A stretch of DNA of 55,724 bases from Nocardia higoensis NBRC 100133. GTDB taxonomy: Bacteria; Actinomycetota; Actinomycetes; Mycobacteriales; Mycobacteriaceae. A program made the position numbers and the translations under genes. Numbering within the stretch: the stretch's first letter is position 1; the number at the start of each line of letters is the position of its first letter. The DNA is taken from NCBI RefSeq assembly GCF_000308595.1, contig NZ_BAGA01000180.1, positions 1 to 55,724 of the forward strand, given 5' to 3'. Shown here piece by piece: positions 8,897 through 16,767 of this stretch. Below the pieces are notes generated by a model. It was not told where the DNA came from and ran no database searches. It saw only the letters and a list, made by a program, of their open reading frames with translations.

Positions 8897-10090
8897 ATGC
8901 TGGTCACCCGGCACACCTACCGACTGCTCACTGCCGCCGCGGCCGCGGTAATGCTCACACTCGGCAGCGGCCTTGCGGTCGCGCAGCCCACGAGCCCGCC
9001 GACCACCAGTCCCCCGTCAGTCGGAGGGCTGACCCAGCCTGTGGCCACCGTGATCACCGGTGTGCTGGCGGTCGTTGCCGCGACCATTGCGCTAATTGGC
9101 GTCGTCCTTACCCGGCGGCAGACCGAAAAGCACTTCGCGGTGTCCCATCGGGCCGAGCAGGTACGCGGGCTGCGTGAGCGCTACACCACCTGTGCCCAGC
9201 AGCTCGGCGACGACCACGCCACCGTGCGGGCAGCAGGAGTGTATGCGCTGGTAGCGCTGGCAAAAGACTGGATCGCCCTCGGCCATGCCGATACCCGGAC
9301 CAGATTGTGGAGCTCTTGGCTCAGGTCGGGGTCGAATACCGATGCGCCCCGTTCCAACGACGCTCAGACCTGCATCGACCTGCTGTGCTCCTACCTGCGG
9401 TCGCCGTGGGCGAACGTGTCGTCGTCTGGTGACGAACGAGAGGTCCGGATGGCGGGTATACGGGCGCTTAGTCAGTTCCGACAAGACGGTGCGCGAGAAG
9501 ACCTGACCTACAGGAGTTCGGATTACAAGCTGGACCTTTCCGAAGCAGACTTCAGCAATCTCAGATTCGACAGCGGGGTCAACCTGTTCGGGGCCACGTT
9601 GTACAGGGCCGATCTGTCGATGGCCGAGATCCACCACGCCGACTTGCGTGCCGCCAACCTGGTCCACGCAAATCTCGTCGGTGCGGAGCTCCAGGGTGCC
9701 CAGCTCGCCGGCGCAGACCTCACGTCCGCAGACCTCACGTCCGCAGACCTGCGCCAGTCAAACCTCACCACGGCGAAGTTGCGTGAGGCCATACTCAGCC
9801 GGGCGAACCTGACTCAGGCGAACCTTTCCGAAGCCAACCTAAGCTGGTCGCAACTTCAAGAAGCATGTCTCTTGCGCGCCAATCTTGCGGGCGCCGAGTT
9901 GCGGGGGGCCAACCTCTCCGGCGCCAACCTCATAAACGCCGACCTCACTGGGGCCAACCTCACCCGCGCGACTCTCACTAACGCCAAACTCACCGGTACC
10001 AAGCTTGCCCGGGCCAAGCTTGAGGGGCACGACATCGACGGGTTGAAGCAGGCAGGGGCACAATTCCTTGAGCAGGGCGAGGTCGGTTAA
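8897..10090 (+). CDS. Membrane-anchored pentapeptide-repeat protein
   Basis: The 397-residue protein begins with a signal sequence (about residues 8-30), then a second hydrophobic helix (about 45-70). A soluble helical region follows, then about 30 consecutive A(D/N)LXX pentapeptide repeats (about residues 215-375) that would fold into a right-handed square beta-helix. Known pentapeptide-repeat proteins include DNA-gyrase protectors, but those are cytosolic, and this one is probably membrane-tethered. An exact tandem repeat in the DNA (around 9715-9747) shows recent repeat expansion. It stands alone beside rep. A role in plasmid maintenance is only a guess. Confidence 0.75.
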   Translation: MLVTRHTYRLLTAAAAAVMLTLGSGLAVAQPTSPPTTSPPSVGGLTQPVATVITGVLAVVAATIALIGVVLTRRQTEKHFAVSHRAEQVRGLRERYTTCAQQLGDDHATVRAAGVYALVALAKDWIALGHADTRTRLWSSWLRSGSNTDAPRSNDAQTCIDLLCSYLRSPWANVSSSGDEREVRMAGIRALSQFRQDGAREDLTYRSSDYKLDLSEADFSNLRFDSGVNLFGATLYRADLSMAEIHHADLRAANLVHANLVGAELQGAQLAGADLTSADLTSADLRQSNLTTAKLREAILSRANLTQANLSEANLSWSQLQEACLLRANLAGAELRGANLSGANLINADLTGANLTRATLTNAKLTGTKLARAKLEGHDIDGLKQAGAQFLEQGEVG

Positions 10091-10135
10091 AGCCGTGTGG
10101 GCGGTCCCCCTGCACACCGGGCGTGCCGCCCGGTG

Positions 10136-10588
10136 TCAGTTCGTGCGCTGCTTGGACTGCTGTTTGGGTGGGATCGGCGGCCACCGTTTGCCGTTGTTGA
10201 ACTGCGCTTCCATGCGGGCGCACTTCTCTGCGATCGCTTCCCGGATGAACACCGAGTGCTCGCTGTTGCCGGTGAACGGATGGGTGTAGGCCACTACCGA
10301 TTCCAGCCGCTCGGCCAGATCGAGCGGCAGCGAGACGAGCTTGTCCTTGGACCGGGCCATACGCTTGGTCCGCTTGCTCGTGCCGCCCGATTCCTTGCCT
10401 TCACCAGCGGCTTTCCCTGTGCCGCTATGGGCGCTATCTCCGCTGTGGCCGGTATCGGACTTGTGGCCGGTATCGGACTCCAGGGTGGTCACGGCCGGTT
10501 CCGGCGCCGCGGCCCGTGCCCGGGCGAACGGGTTCCGGCGGGCGGCTTCCTGCGGGTCCGGCAGCGGTGGCGGGGGGATCTTGCTCAT
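10136..10588 (-). CDS. Ribbon-helix-helix partition protein (ParB/ParG type)
   Basis: The 150-residue protein has a long disordered Ala/Ser/Gly N-terminal half. A C-terminal ribbon-helix-helix domain follows (KLVSLPLDLAERLESVV, then a SEHSVFIREAIAEKCARME helix) with a short basic tail. This is the layout of small centromere-binding partners of ParA. Its ATG overlaps the ParA stop by 4 bases, so the two form one operon. The tail phrase NNGKRWPP resembles NGGKPFG in the protein at 32686, which suggests a related domain. It should bind the repeats upstream of parA. Confidence 0.75.
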   Translation of the reverse strand: MSKIPPPPLPDPQEAARRNPFARARAAAPEPAVTTLESDTGHKSDTGHSGDSAHSGTGKAAGEGKESGGTSKRTKRMARSKDKLVSLPLDLAERLESVVAYTHPFTGNSEHSVFIREAIAEKCARMEAQFNNGKRWPPIPPKQQSKQRTN

Positions 10589-11391
10589 CGCTCGGCAGCC
10601 TCCTTGTCGATACCGTCGAGGATCGCCGCGAAGTTCTCGGCGAAGAACCGGGTCCGGGCTGTCGGCTGAGGGTGCTGGTCCATGCCCAGCCCTGCGTTCG
10701 TCAGCCGCGAGATGTCTGCCGCCAGCGGGAACGGCTCCCCCAGGACCGGGATGCCAGCGTTGGCACAGTAGGTGCGGATGTAGTCGAGATTCGAGGCGTG
10801 GTCGCTGCGGGACTTGTTGAGCAAGTTGACCACCACGCCCGCGATCGGAAGCCGGTAGTCCATGAATTCTTCCAGGTCAGCGAGCGCTTTGATGACGGCC
10901 ACCATGCCGTCGATGGCGTCGAACTCCGGTGCTACCACGATGACGACCGAGTCCGCGGCCAACATCGTGCCGCGGGTGACCAGATCCACGGCCGGACGGG
11001 TGTCGAACAGCACCCGGCCCTGCGTCTTGGCGTCCTTGAACGCGCGGCGGACCGACAGGTCACCGCCCGGCTTGCCCAGTAGCGAGTCCTGAACGGCCTG
11101 CATCTCCCCGAAACCGGACGGCGCCACGTAGATGCCCTCGCGCGTCTTCGCGGGCAGCACCACATCGGCCAGTTCCTTGTCCACCTGCCTGTCCAACACG
11201 TCGGCCAGCGTGCCCGTCGGCGGCACGTCGTCGGCGTGAAATCCGGTCAGATGTCGAGTGGTGTTCCCCTGCGGGTCCATGTCGCCGATCAGCACGGCCT
11301 CGCCGCGGGCGGCCGCCGCGTGCGCCAGGCCGTTCACGCACACCGTTTTGCCAGGCCCGCCCTTCAAATTCATCACTGCGGTAGCCGTCAT
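10585..11391 (-). CDS. parA: ParA-family partition ATPase
   Basis: The 268-residue protein carries the deviant Walker A motif KGGPGKT near residues 10-16, DMDPQG in the switch I region and LFDTRP as Walker B. These mark it as a ParA/Soj ATPase that moves plasmid copies over the nucleoid. It has no N-terminal DNA-binding domain, so repression of its own operon probably falls to the RHH partner. The ATG at 11391 has AGGATGGGA upstream. A longer frame to 11463 lacks a ribosome site. Confidence 0.9.
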   Translation of the reverse strand: MTATAVMNLKGGPGKTVCVNGLAHAAAARGEAVLIGDMDPQGNTTRHLTGFHADDVPPTGTLADVLDRQVDKELADVVLPAKTREGIYVAPSGFGEMQAVQDSLLGKPGGDLSVRRAFKDAKTQGRVLFDTRPAVDLVTRGTMLAADSVVIVVAPEFDAIDGMVAVIKALADLEEFMDYRLPIAGVVVNLLNKSRSDHASNLDYIRTYCANAGIPVLGEPFPLAADISRLTNAGLGMDQHPQPTARTRFFAENFAAILDGIDKEAAER

Positions 11392-11761
11392 GAGAGTCCC
11401 ATCCTGACCGGGGGTGTATGCCCGATAGCCAACGCGGACACCATAGCAACAGGATGGCCGCAAAGGCGGCTAGTCACCATACGAGCCATATTCACCTACA
11501 CATAACTATCACCTCTAGTGCCCATATGGGCACTAGAGGTGATAGTGTCAGCGTGCCGAGTTCGGGAATCGCGCGGAAACCCTGGCCTCGGCGTTACCGT
11601 GTGACCTATCGCCACTATCAGACCTGTCCGCGTAGGCGCCGCTACTGCGCATAGCACCCATGTTGCCCATATGGGAACAGATGCCAATACAGGCGGTGAA
11701 GCGAATACCGGAGATAGGTCCGATATGGGCTCTACAAGCGGAAGGGGTTGAGGTGACCGCT
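11392..11761. promoter_or_regulatory. Partition intergenic region with a 42-bp perfect palindrome (candidate centromere)
   Basis: Bases 11505-11546 form a perfect palindrome with 21-bp arms centred on CCCATATGGG. The same 10-bp core recurs at 11666-11675. ACTATCACC and related CTATCGCC/ACTATCAG half-sites occur at 11505, 11538 (inverted), 11606 and 11613. The region separates divergent parA and the DUF2637-like gene and probably holds both promoters and the partition site. Confidence 0.65.
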
Positions 11762-12904
11762 ATGGCGACGATCGATCGGGTGGCCGAGGAAGCCCGGTTT
11801 CACCGGGCGGCGCTGCGGGCGCGGCCGGTGAAGCGTGACGCGATCCGGTATGCCTGCGAGCAGCTGGACGACCCGTCGGGGCCGGATGTGCGGCAGTGGC
11901 TTGCCGATCACGGATACCCGGTCGGTCGCACGTTGGTGTGGAAGGTGGTCAAGGAGTGGCGCGACGAGCGCGGCCTGGCCGCCACCGACACCGACAGCGG
12001 CGAGCGCGGCCTGTTCAGCGTCCCGGCCCCGGCCGAGGACACCGACGGCCCCGCTGCGGCCACCGAGCCCGAACCAGCCGCCGTCGCGGCCGCCGAGGTG
12101 GGGGAGACCGCGAACAGCCGTAGTGAACAGAGCGAACAGCCGTCAGGAGGCCCCACCGTGTTCGCTGTCGAGCAGACCGAACCGTTCACCGTCCCCGCGC
12201 CGACCGCGGCCGCCGAGCCCGAGCCGTGGGGGAGTGGTGAACAGGCCGAGAAAACCGCCGACACCGGCCCGCGAACGAGTGAACACCGCAGTGAACACCC
12301 GCCGGTGAACACGGTGAACATGATGAACACGGCCGCTGCGACGGTGCAGGTGCCCGCCGACGAGATCCCCGCGCCGCAGTCGGCCATGCTGGCACCACCG
12401 GCCCCGGTGAGCCCTCAGCGGCGCGAGCTGAACACCAGCAGTGAACAGGACCAGCCCGTTCGCCAGGTTCGCCCGCTGCCGACCTGGCCGGTGCTGCTGA
12501 TGGCGTTCCCTGCGTTCGTGGCCATCTGGTCGGGGTGGGTCGGACTGGGCGAGCTGACCGGGTTCGGGGTGGTGCATCCCCTGCCCGGGATCGCCGACGG
12601 TTTCGAGATCAACACCGCGATCACGTTGCCGATCGGCGTCGAGGCATACGCCAGCTATGCCCTCTACGTGTGGCTATCGGGGCGGGTGCACACCCAGGCG
12701 ACCCGCACCTACGCGATGGCGTCGGCGTTCGTGAGCCTGGCCATCGGCGCGGCCGGGCAGGTCGCCTACCACTTCATGGCCGCCCGCGGCATCACCGAGG
12801 CGCCGTGGTGGATCATCACCCTCGTCGCCTGCCTGCCCGTCGCCGTCGTCGGCATGGGCGCGGTCCTGGCCCACCTGGTGATCCGCGAACGCCACACCAA
12901 CTGA
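11762..12904 (+). CDS. DUF2637-like membrane protein with an N-terminal helical domain
   Basis: The 380-residue protein has an N-terminal helical region (residues 1-80, possibly helix-turn-helix). A low-complexity acidic linker rich in Glu, Pro, Ser and Asn follows (about 80-240). Four membrane helices fill the C-terminal third (about 250-370). The membrane part resembles DUF2637/SpdB-type proteins of actinobacterial plasmids, which are tied to plasmid spread. The linker is encoded by GTGAACA DNA repeats that also occur outside genes, so those bases may have a cis function. The ATG at 11762 has GAGG upstream. GTG 11753 is an alternative. Confidence 0.6.
   Translation: MATIDRVAEEARFHRAALRARPVKRDAIRYACEQLDDPSGPDVRQWLADHGYPVGRTLVWKVVKEWRDERGLAATDTDSGERGLFSVPAPAEDTDGPAAATEPEPAAVAAAEVGETANSRSEQSEQPSGGPTVFAVEQTEPFTVPAPTAAAEPEPWGSGEQAEKTADTGPRTSEHRSEHPPVNTVNMMNTAAATVQVPADEIPAPQSAMLAPPAPVSPQRRELNTSSEQDQPVRQVRPLPTWPVLLMAFPAFVAIWSGWVGLGELTGFGVVHPLPGIADGFEINTAITLPIGVEAYASYALYVWLSGRVHTQATRTYAMASAFVSLAIGAAGQVAYHFMAARGITEAPWWIITLVACLPVAVVGMGAVLAHLVIRERHTN
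12121..12450 (+). repeat. GTGAACA-type repeats inside the DUF2637-like gene
   Basis: GTGAACA or close variants (gcgaaca, gtgaaca, ctgaaca) recur at about 12122-12138, 12235, 12288-12330 and 12427-12450. They encode the repeated Ser-Glu-Gln/His and Val-Asn-Thr phrases of the linker. The same heptamer fills the intergenic clusters at 13040-13160 and 15241-15345. Confidence 0.6.
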
Positions 12905-12932
12905 ACACACACCAGAACATCGAGCGAACGAC

Positions 12933-12968
12933 CGAACGCGGGCCGCCGGACACCGGCGCCCGCGTTCG
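12933..12968 (+). terminator. Strong stem-loop after the DUF2637-like gene
   Basis: A 10-bp outer stem (CGAACGCGGG with CCCGCGTTCG) stacks on a 6-bp inner stem (CGCCGG with CCGGCG) across a one-base bulge, with loop ACA. It lies 28 bases after the stop. There is no T run. Confidence 0.55.
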
Positions 12969-13036
12969 CTGTGTTCACTGCGGGGAGAGCAGACGAGCTG
13001 ATAGAGCATGGTCGCCCCGACCGACACGGGCCGATG

Positions 13037-13160
13037 ACAGTGAGCCGCGAGCGAACGAGTGAACGCCGCAGTGAACACGGTGAACCCGCGCCGGTGAACA
13101 CAGCGAACGCGCGAACACGGCCGCTGCGGCGTGTTCGCTGTTCACTGTGAACACGGTGAA
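13037..13160 (+). repeat. Intergenic GTGAACA repeat cluster
   Basis: At least four direct GTGAACA copies are present, plus gcgaac variants. The inverted pair TGTTCAC-T-GTGAACA lies at 13139-13153, and a 7+5-bp stem is centred near 13124. This is iteron-like or centromere-like DNA directly before the 23-bp iterons. Confidence 0.6.
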
Positions 13161-13163
13161 CGC

Positions 13164-13257
13164 GTTGGTATACGACACGGATTCACGTTGGTATGCAACG
13201 TGGATATACGTTGGTATGTGACGTAGACATACGTTGATATGTGGCGTAGACTGTAGG
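13164..13257 (+). repeat. Four 23-bp direct repeats (iterons) before the MerR-like gene
   Basis: GTTGGTAT (GTTGATAT in the last copy) occurs at 13164, 13187, 13210 and 13233, exactly 23 bp apart. The rest of each unit is also similar, with an ACGTRGAYATAC-like end. The array ends at the start codon of the next gene. Two-turn spacing suggests cooperative binding along one face of the DNA, as in replication iterons or operators. Confidence 0.75.
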
Positions 13258-13258
13258 T

Positions 13259-14062
13259 ATGGCAATCGCTACAGCTCCTGACATCGACCTCGACGCCGAG
13301 GGCGTCTACCCGCTCGCTGGTGACGTGACGGTCACCGTGACCCCGCACGCCCGCTACTCCTATCCGCACGCCGATGGCGAGTGGCAGGACTCCGGTCCGC
13401 GCATGTGCATCACCGACTGGTGGTCCGGCGGCCGCGCGACCCGCTCGCGCCGCGACGCCGAACCCCGCGAGAACCGCCTGATCTGGACCGGTGGGGACGC
13501 CCACCGCACCACGTACGTGGCCGGGGCGGAGCGCATCTACTGCGTCGAGAGCGTCTACGACGCTGCGACCGCGTGGGCGATCCTGGCCGACACCGCCCGC
13601 GCCCACCTCGTCTACGACCGCTTGATCCGCGAGCGCCGGGCCCGTGCGGCGAAGGTGCTGGAGAAGGCCCGCCACGACTTCGACCGGCTCAGCCCACAGG
13701 CGAAGTTTCAGGGCCGTGACCGCTTGCTGGCCGAGGCCGAGCGGGTCTACCGGTGGGGCTATGTGCCCGAGGAAGACCTGAAAGCCGTGCTGTCCGACGA
13801 CGATGTGGCCACGGTGGTGCGTAGGGCCGGCGAGATCGAGGGCACCCCGCTGTACCTGGCGGCAGAGCACGTGGCCGAGCGGATCGGCGTGGACGCGGCC
13901 ACGATCCGGTCCTACCGGCACCGCGGCCTGCTGCCGGTGCCGGATCTGGAGCTGAGCGACCGGGCCGGGTGGATGTGGGACACCGTCGAGGCGTGGGTGC
14001 GGTCCCGGCGTGGGCGGGGGTGGGCCGCGGGCACCACCGCCGACGAAGCCGGCCGCCGATAG
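13259..14062 (+). CDS. Protein with a C-terminal MerR-like helix-turn-helix
   Basis: The first 190 of 267 residues form a mixed domain I do not recognise. Residues about 200-255 (AAEHVAERIGVDAATIRSYRHRG) form a MerR/excisionase-type winged helix. The start ATG directly follows the iteron array. TAGACT lies 6 bases upstream as a -10-like box, so a leaderless transcript is plausible. The protein may bind the iterons and act as a replication accessory factor or an autoregulator. Confidence 0.6.
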   Translation: MAIATAPDIDLDAEGVYPLAGDVTVTVTPHARYSYPHADGEWQDSGPRMCITDWWSGGRATRSRRDAEPRENRLIWTGGDAHRTTYVAGAERIYCVESVYDAATAWAILADTARAHLVYDRLIRERRARAAKVLEKARHDFDRLSPQAKFQGRDRLLAEAERVYRWGYVPEEDLKAVLSDDDVATVVRRAGEIEGTPLYLAAEHVAERIGVDAATIRSYRHRGLLPVPDLELSDRAGWMWDTVEAWVRSRRGRGWAAGTTADEAGRR

Positions 14063-14449
14063 CCGCCCACCGCCCGGGCGCCCGGACCGCGAGTGCGGGC
14101 GCTCGGGGTACCCGATGCGGCGGCTGGCGACGCTGGTGGTGTCGCGCCGAAACGCCCGCGGCGGCGGTCTGGCCTGATACCCTCACACCCAACGGCGCAC
14201 ACAGTGCCTTGGCCCCGCGCCCTGCGGGGATGCGCCAGAGGCGCAACGCCTTCCCCGCGCTGGCGGGGATGACCCTGCTCACGCCACAGCTGCGTGACCT
14301 CCCCGCGCTGGCGGGGATCAGCGGTGATCGCGACGACCCCCTGCACGCCCTCTCGGGAGCGTGCAGGGGGGTGTCTCGACGTCACCGAGGCCCCGCGCAC
14401 GCGGGGGAAGGCCCTGTGACCACCCCTTTCCGACCTGACGGATACCGCC
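14063..14449 (+). repeat. Non-coding stretch with four type I-E CRISPR-like hairpins and one long stem
   Basis: Short hairpins CCCCGC-loop-GCGGGG lie at 14213-14229, 14253-14268, 14301-14316 and 14391-14406. The second and third copies have flanks (CTTCCCCGCGCTGGCGGGGAT) close to the E. coli type I-E repeat. Steps of 40, 48 and 90 bases are irregular and too short for normal spacers, and no cas gene is present. A separate perfect 12-bp stem spans 14337-14370. No convincing gene is seen here. Confidence 0.5.
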
Positions 14450-14857
14450 ATGCCGACTGCCCGCACCTACCCCTACAACGACAACAGCCGATACCACGTT
14501 CTCGCCGCCCGCGACGGGCGAGCCCGCGCCGCACACGCCGAGGTCTCCCGCGCCTGGCGGCGCAAGATCGCCACGCAGGCGTTCGATGACCGTGCCGCGC
14601 AAGTCCTGCTCGCGGCGGTGCGTGAGGGAATGACCGTCGCCGAGGCCGCCGCGGTGATCGAGGTCACCCACCAGCAGGTCTACGGCCGTGCCCGCTGGGA
14701 CGGCGAGTTCCGCGAGGCGCTTGAGGACGCCCTCGACCAGACCTGCCCCGCCGGGGAATTCTGCGGGACCCCGAGCGGAGTCCGCCACCACGGCGGTCGC
14801 TGCAAAGCCTGCCGCGCAGCCAAACACCCACCCCGCACCGCGGCCGCCGACGGGTGA
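14450..14857 (+). CDS. Small protein with a helix-turn-helix-like core and a C-terminal cysteine motif
   Basis: The 135-residue protein contains a helical segment (AVREGMTVAEAAAVIEVTHQQVYGRARWDGEFREAL, described here by its ends at about residues 55-90) that reads like a helix-turn-helix. A CPAGEFC...CKAC cysteine set near residues 102-125 could bind zinc. A DNA-binding role is likely, but I do not recognise the family. It follows the hairpin-rich non-coding stretch and has no close partner gene. Confidence 0.55.
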   Translation: MPTARTYPYNDNSRYHVLAARDGRARAAHAEVSRAWRRKIATQAFDDRAAQVLLAAVREGMTVAEAAAVIEVTHQQVYGRARWDGEFREALEDALDQTCPAGEFCGTPSGVRHHGGRCKACRAAKHPPRTAAADG

Positions 14858-14899
14858 GCTGACCCGCCGGCCAGGGGTGGCGCGAAGGTTGGCCAGGAC

Positions 14900-15196
14900 T
14901 CAGGCGCGGGTCAGGATGTCGGCGACGGTCTGGCCGTTGATGCCGGTCATGGTCGGTGCGATGCGCTGCGCGAGGGCGAGGGCGGCGGCCTCGGGCATCA
15001 GCACCGGATCGCTGCCCACGGTTCCGTCGGCCTCGTAGTAGTAGTCCGCGCCCTCGCTGACGCTGTATCCGGATTCGGTGCCGCGGATACGGTAGGCCAC
15101 GGTGAGGCTGTAGTGCCGGTGGGCGGGGTGATCGATCGGCAGGCACGACACCCGGTAGGTCACGGCGGTGACGATGGGCTCGGGGATCTCGGGCAC
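14900..15196 (-). CDS. Small hypothetical protein
   Basis: The 98-residue protein has alternating hydrophobic strands (TYRVSCLPI, YSLTVAYRIRG) and a short helical end, and looks like a compact cytosolic fold. The GTG start has GAGGAG seven bases upstream. It is convergent with the gene before it, and its upstream side faces the third GTGAACA repeat cluster, which may therefore contain its promoter. No family recognised. Confidence 0.5.
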   Translation of the reverse strand: MPEIPEPIVTAVTYRVSCLPIDHPAHRHYSLTVAYRIRGTESGYSVSEGADYYYEADGTVGSDPVLMPEAAALALAQRIAPTMTGINGQTVADILTRA

Positions 15197-15240
15197 GGGT
15201 TCTCCTCAGTGGTGCTGGGGCGAGTCTCAGCGCGCGTCCG

Positions 15241-15345
15241 AGTGAACACGCCAGTGAACAGCAGTGAACACGGTGAGCGAACGCCGGACACGGTGTTCGC
15301 TCATGTTCGCTGTTCACAGTGAACAGCAGTGAACACGCGCGAACA
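15241..15345 (+). repeat. GTGAACA repeat cluster with a 9-bp inverted repeat
   Basis: GTGAACA appears in direct copies at about 15243, 15254, 15264, 15319 and 15330. GCTGTTCAC-A-GTGAACAGC forms a perfect inverted repeat at 15309-15327. A second stem, GAGCGAAC with GTTCGCTC, lies just before it. Confidence 0.6.
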
Positions 15346-15471
15346 ATCGCGCCGAGGACGGGCCGGAGGCCGGCCCGACGCGACGGTCAGGATCGACCGT
15401 CTATCGGCCGGGCATTCGGATCTTGTCTTTCACTTTCAGCGGCGCATCTTCGGGTGCGGCGATGGTCTCGC

Positions 15472-16360
15472 TTATCCAGATCGGGATCTCGCGGGACTGC
15501 GACGGGTACCACTCACTGGCGGCGCCAGTGCCCGCGCACGACCCAGCGATGCGAATAGGTGCGTTTCGGGCGGCGTCCCCGTCGGTCGCGCCGGTGGCGG
15601 CCCGGCTGTAGAGCGGCGCATACCGCAGGTGAACGACCGGGGACGCCTGCCCTGATTTCCACCGCCGCCGCGACCACGAACCGGAAGGTTTTCGCGCTGA
15701 ACGACGATCCGTTCTTGTCTGAGCATATGGACGAACGACAGCATCACGTTCATCACGTCGGCGGCGGTCCGGTCCGGGTCATACCGGGAGAGCAGCGCGA
15801 CCCAATCGCCGGGGTCGGGAATCTGCACCGACCATTGTGGAAGCCGACAGGTTCGCGCCATATCCGTAGACCATCGAGACCGGACCAGGTGCTGAATCAC
15901 TGCGAATATCGCTCAACATCGCGGCACACGTCGGGATCGGAAATGCGTTGTTCCCGCTAGCCGCCAACCCGACCGGGCTGTCCTGGCCGAGGAACAGCCG
16001 CAATTGATCGGCCGGGAGTAGCTAAACCTCAAGATTGTTTCCGTTCCAGGTGCGCCGCAGCAGGACGAAAGGCTCTCCGGAATAGCTGGAAAGGTACGCC
16101 AGTCCGTGAGTGAGGGCAGGTCCGCGAGTGTGCAGCCGACGGCAGCGGGTGGCCGCTGCCCGCCAGAACCAGGCCGGTGAACTCCGGGGAACCAAAGTAG
16201 ACTCTTCGATTCGGCGGCAGTCACAGAAACCCCACCAGACCACCCGTATGTACCGGAGAGCGACCAGGCGGGCCAGGATCACCGCCACCACCGACGACCG
16301 CAACCGGCGGCGGCCCGGTTCCCCGGTTATGCGCTGGTCTATCGTTGTGAGCGAATCCAA
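15472..16360 (-). pseudogene. Region with broken coding traces, possibly one decayed gene
   Basis: Codon use here is unlike its neighbours and GC content is lower. In one reverse frame, plausible protein text before 16025 (SSYSGEPFVLLRRTWNGN) meets a TAG at 16022-16024. The same frame then continues as PADQLRLFLGQDSPVGLAAS. Another frame from about 15859 reads as an ordinary protein (MARTCRLPQWSVQIPDPGDW). This could be one gene broken by a stop and a frameshift. Bases 15346-15471 and 16225-16383 show nothing convincing apart from the Lsr2 promoter area. Confidence 0.3.
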
Positions 16361-16383
16361 AGCCGGATTAGTAGGAGGAAAAC

Positions 16384-16767
16384 ATGGCGAAGCGTCAGCG
16401 GTTAGTTGTCGATATGACCGACGATTTGACCGGCGAAATCATCCCGGAAGGGCAGGGCGGCACGGTGACGTTCGGCTACGCCGGAACGAACTACGAGCTG
16501 GAGCTATCGGACGAGAACCGGAAGCAGCTGGAGTCGCTTCTACAGCCCTACCGGGACGCCGCCCGGGTCGTGAAGGCCCCGGCCCCGAAGCGAGCGAAGT
16601 CGGGCGAGCCCGATGCGGCCACGATCCGAAAGTGGGCCCGCGAACGCGGCATCGACGTCCCTGCACGTGGGAGAATTCACCCGGACATCGTCGCGGCCTA
16701 CAAGGCCCGCGACAAGCAGGAGCCGGCCGCCAGCGGGGGCGGTCAGCAGCAGCCGGCGACGAGCTAG
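16384..16767 (+). CDS. lsr2: Lsr2-like nucleoid protein and xenogeneic silencer
   Basis: The 127-residue protein has the Lsr2 layout. An N-terminal oligomerisation domain (MAKRQRLVVDMTDDL, then TVTFGYAGTNYELELS) is followed by a C-terminal DNA-binding domain (ATIRKWARERGIDV) ending in the RGR minor-groove hook of RGRIHPDIV, near residues 97-105. Lsr2 bridges AT-rich DNA and silences foreign genes. A plasmid copy could mask the plasmid from, or tune it to, the host. AGGAGG lies 8 bases before the ATG. The gene borders the candidate oriT. Confidence 0.9.
   Translation: MAKRQRLVVDMTDDLTGEIIPEGQGGTVTFGYAGTNYELELSDENRKQLESLLQPYRDAARVVKAPAPKRAKSGEPDAATIRKWARERGIDVPARGRIHPDIVAAYKARDKQEPAASGGGQQQPATS

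Noticed and set aside
14208..14410. A functional CRISPR array
   Set aside because: Repeat steps are irregular (40, 48 and 90 bases), no unique 30-base spacers fit and no cas gene is present.
13912..14466. Reverse-strand protein with PRQRGE-type phrases
   Set aside because: This is the spurious translation typical of CRISPR-like GC hairpins.
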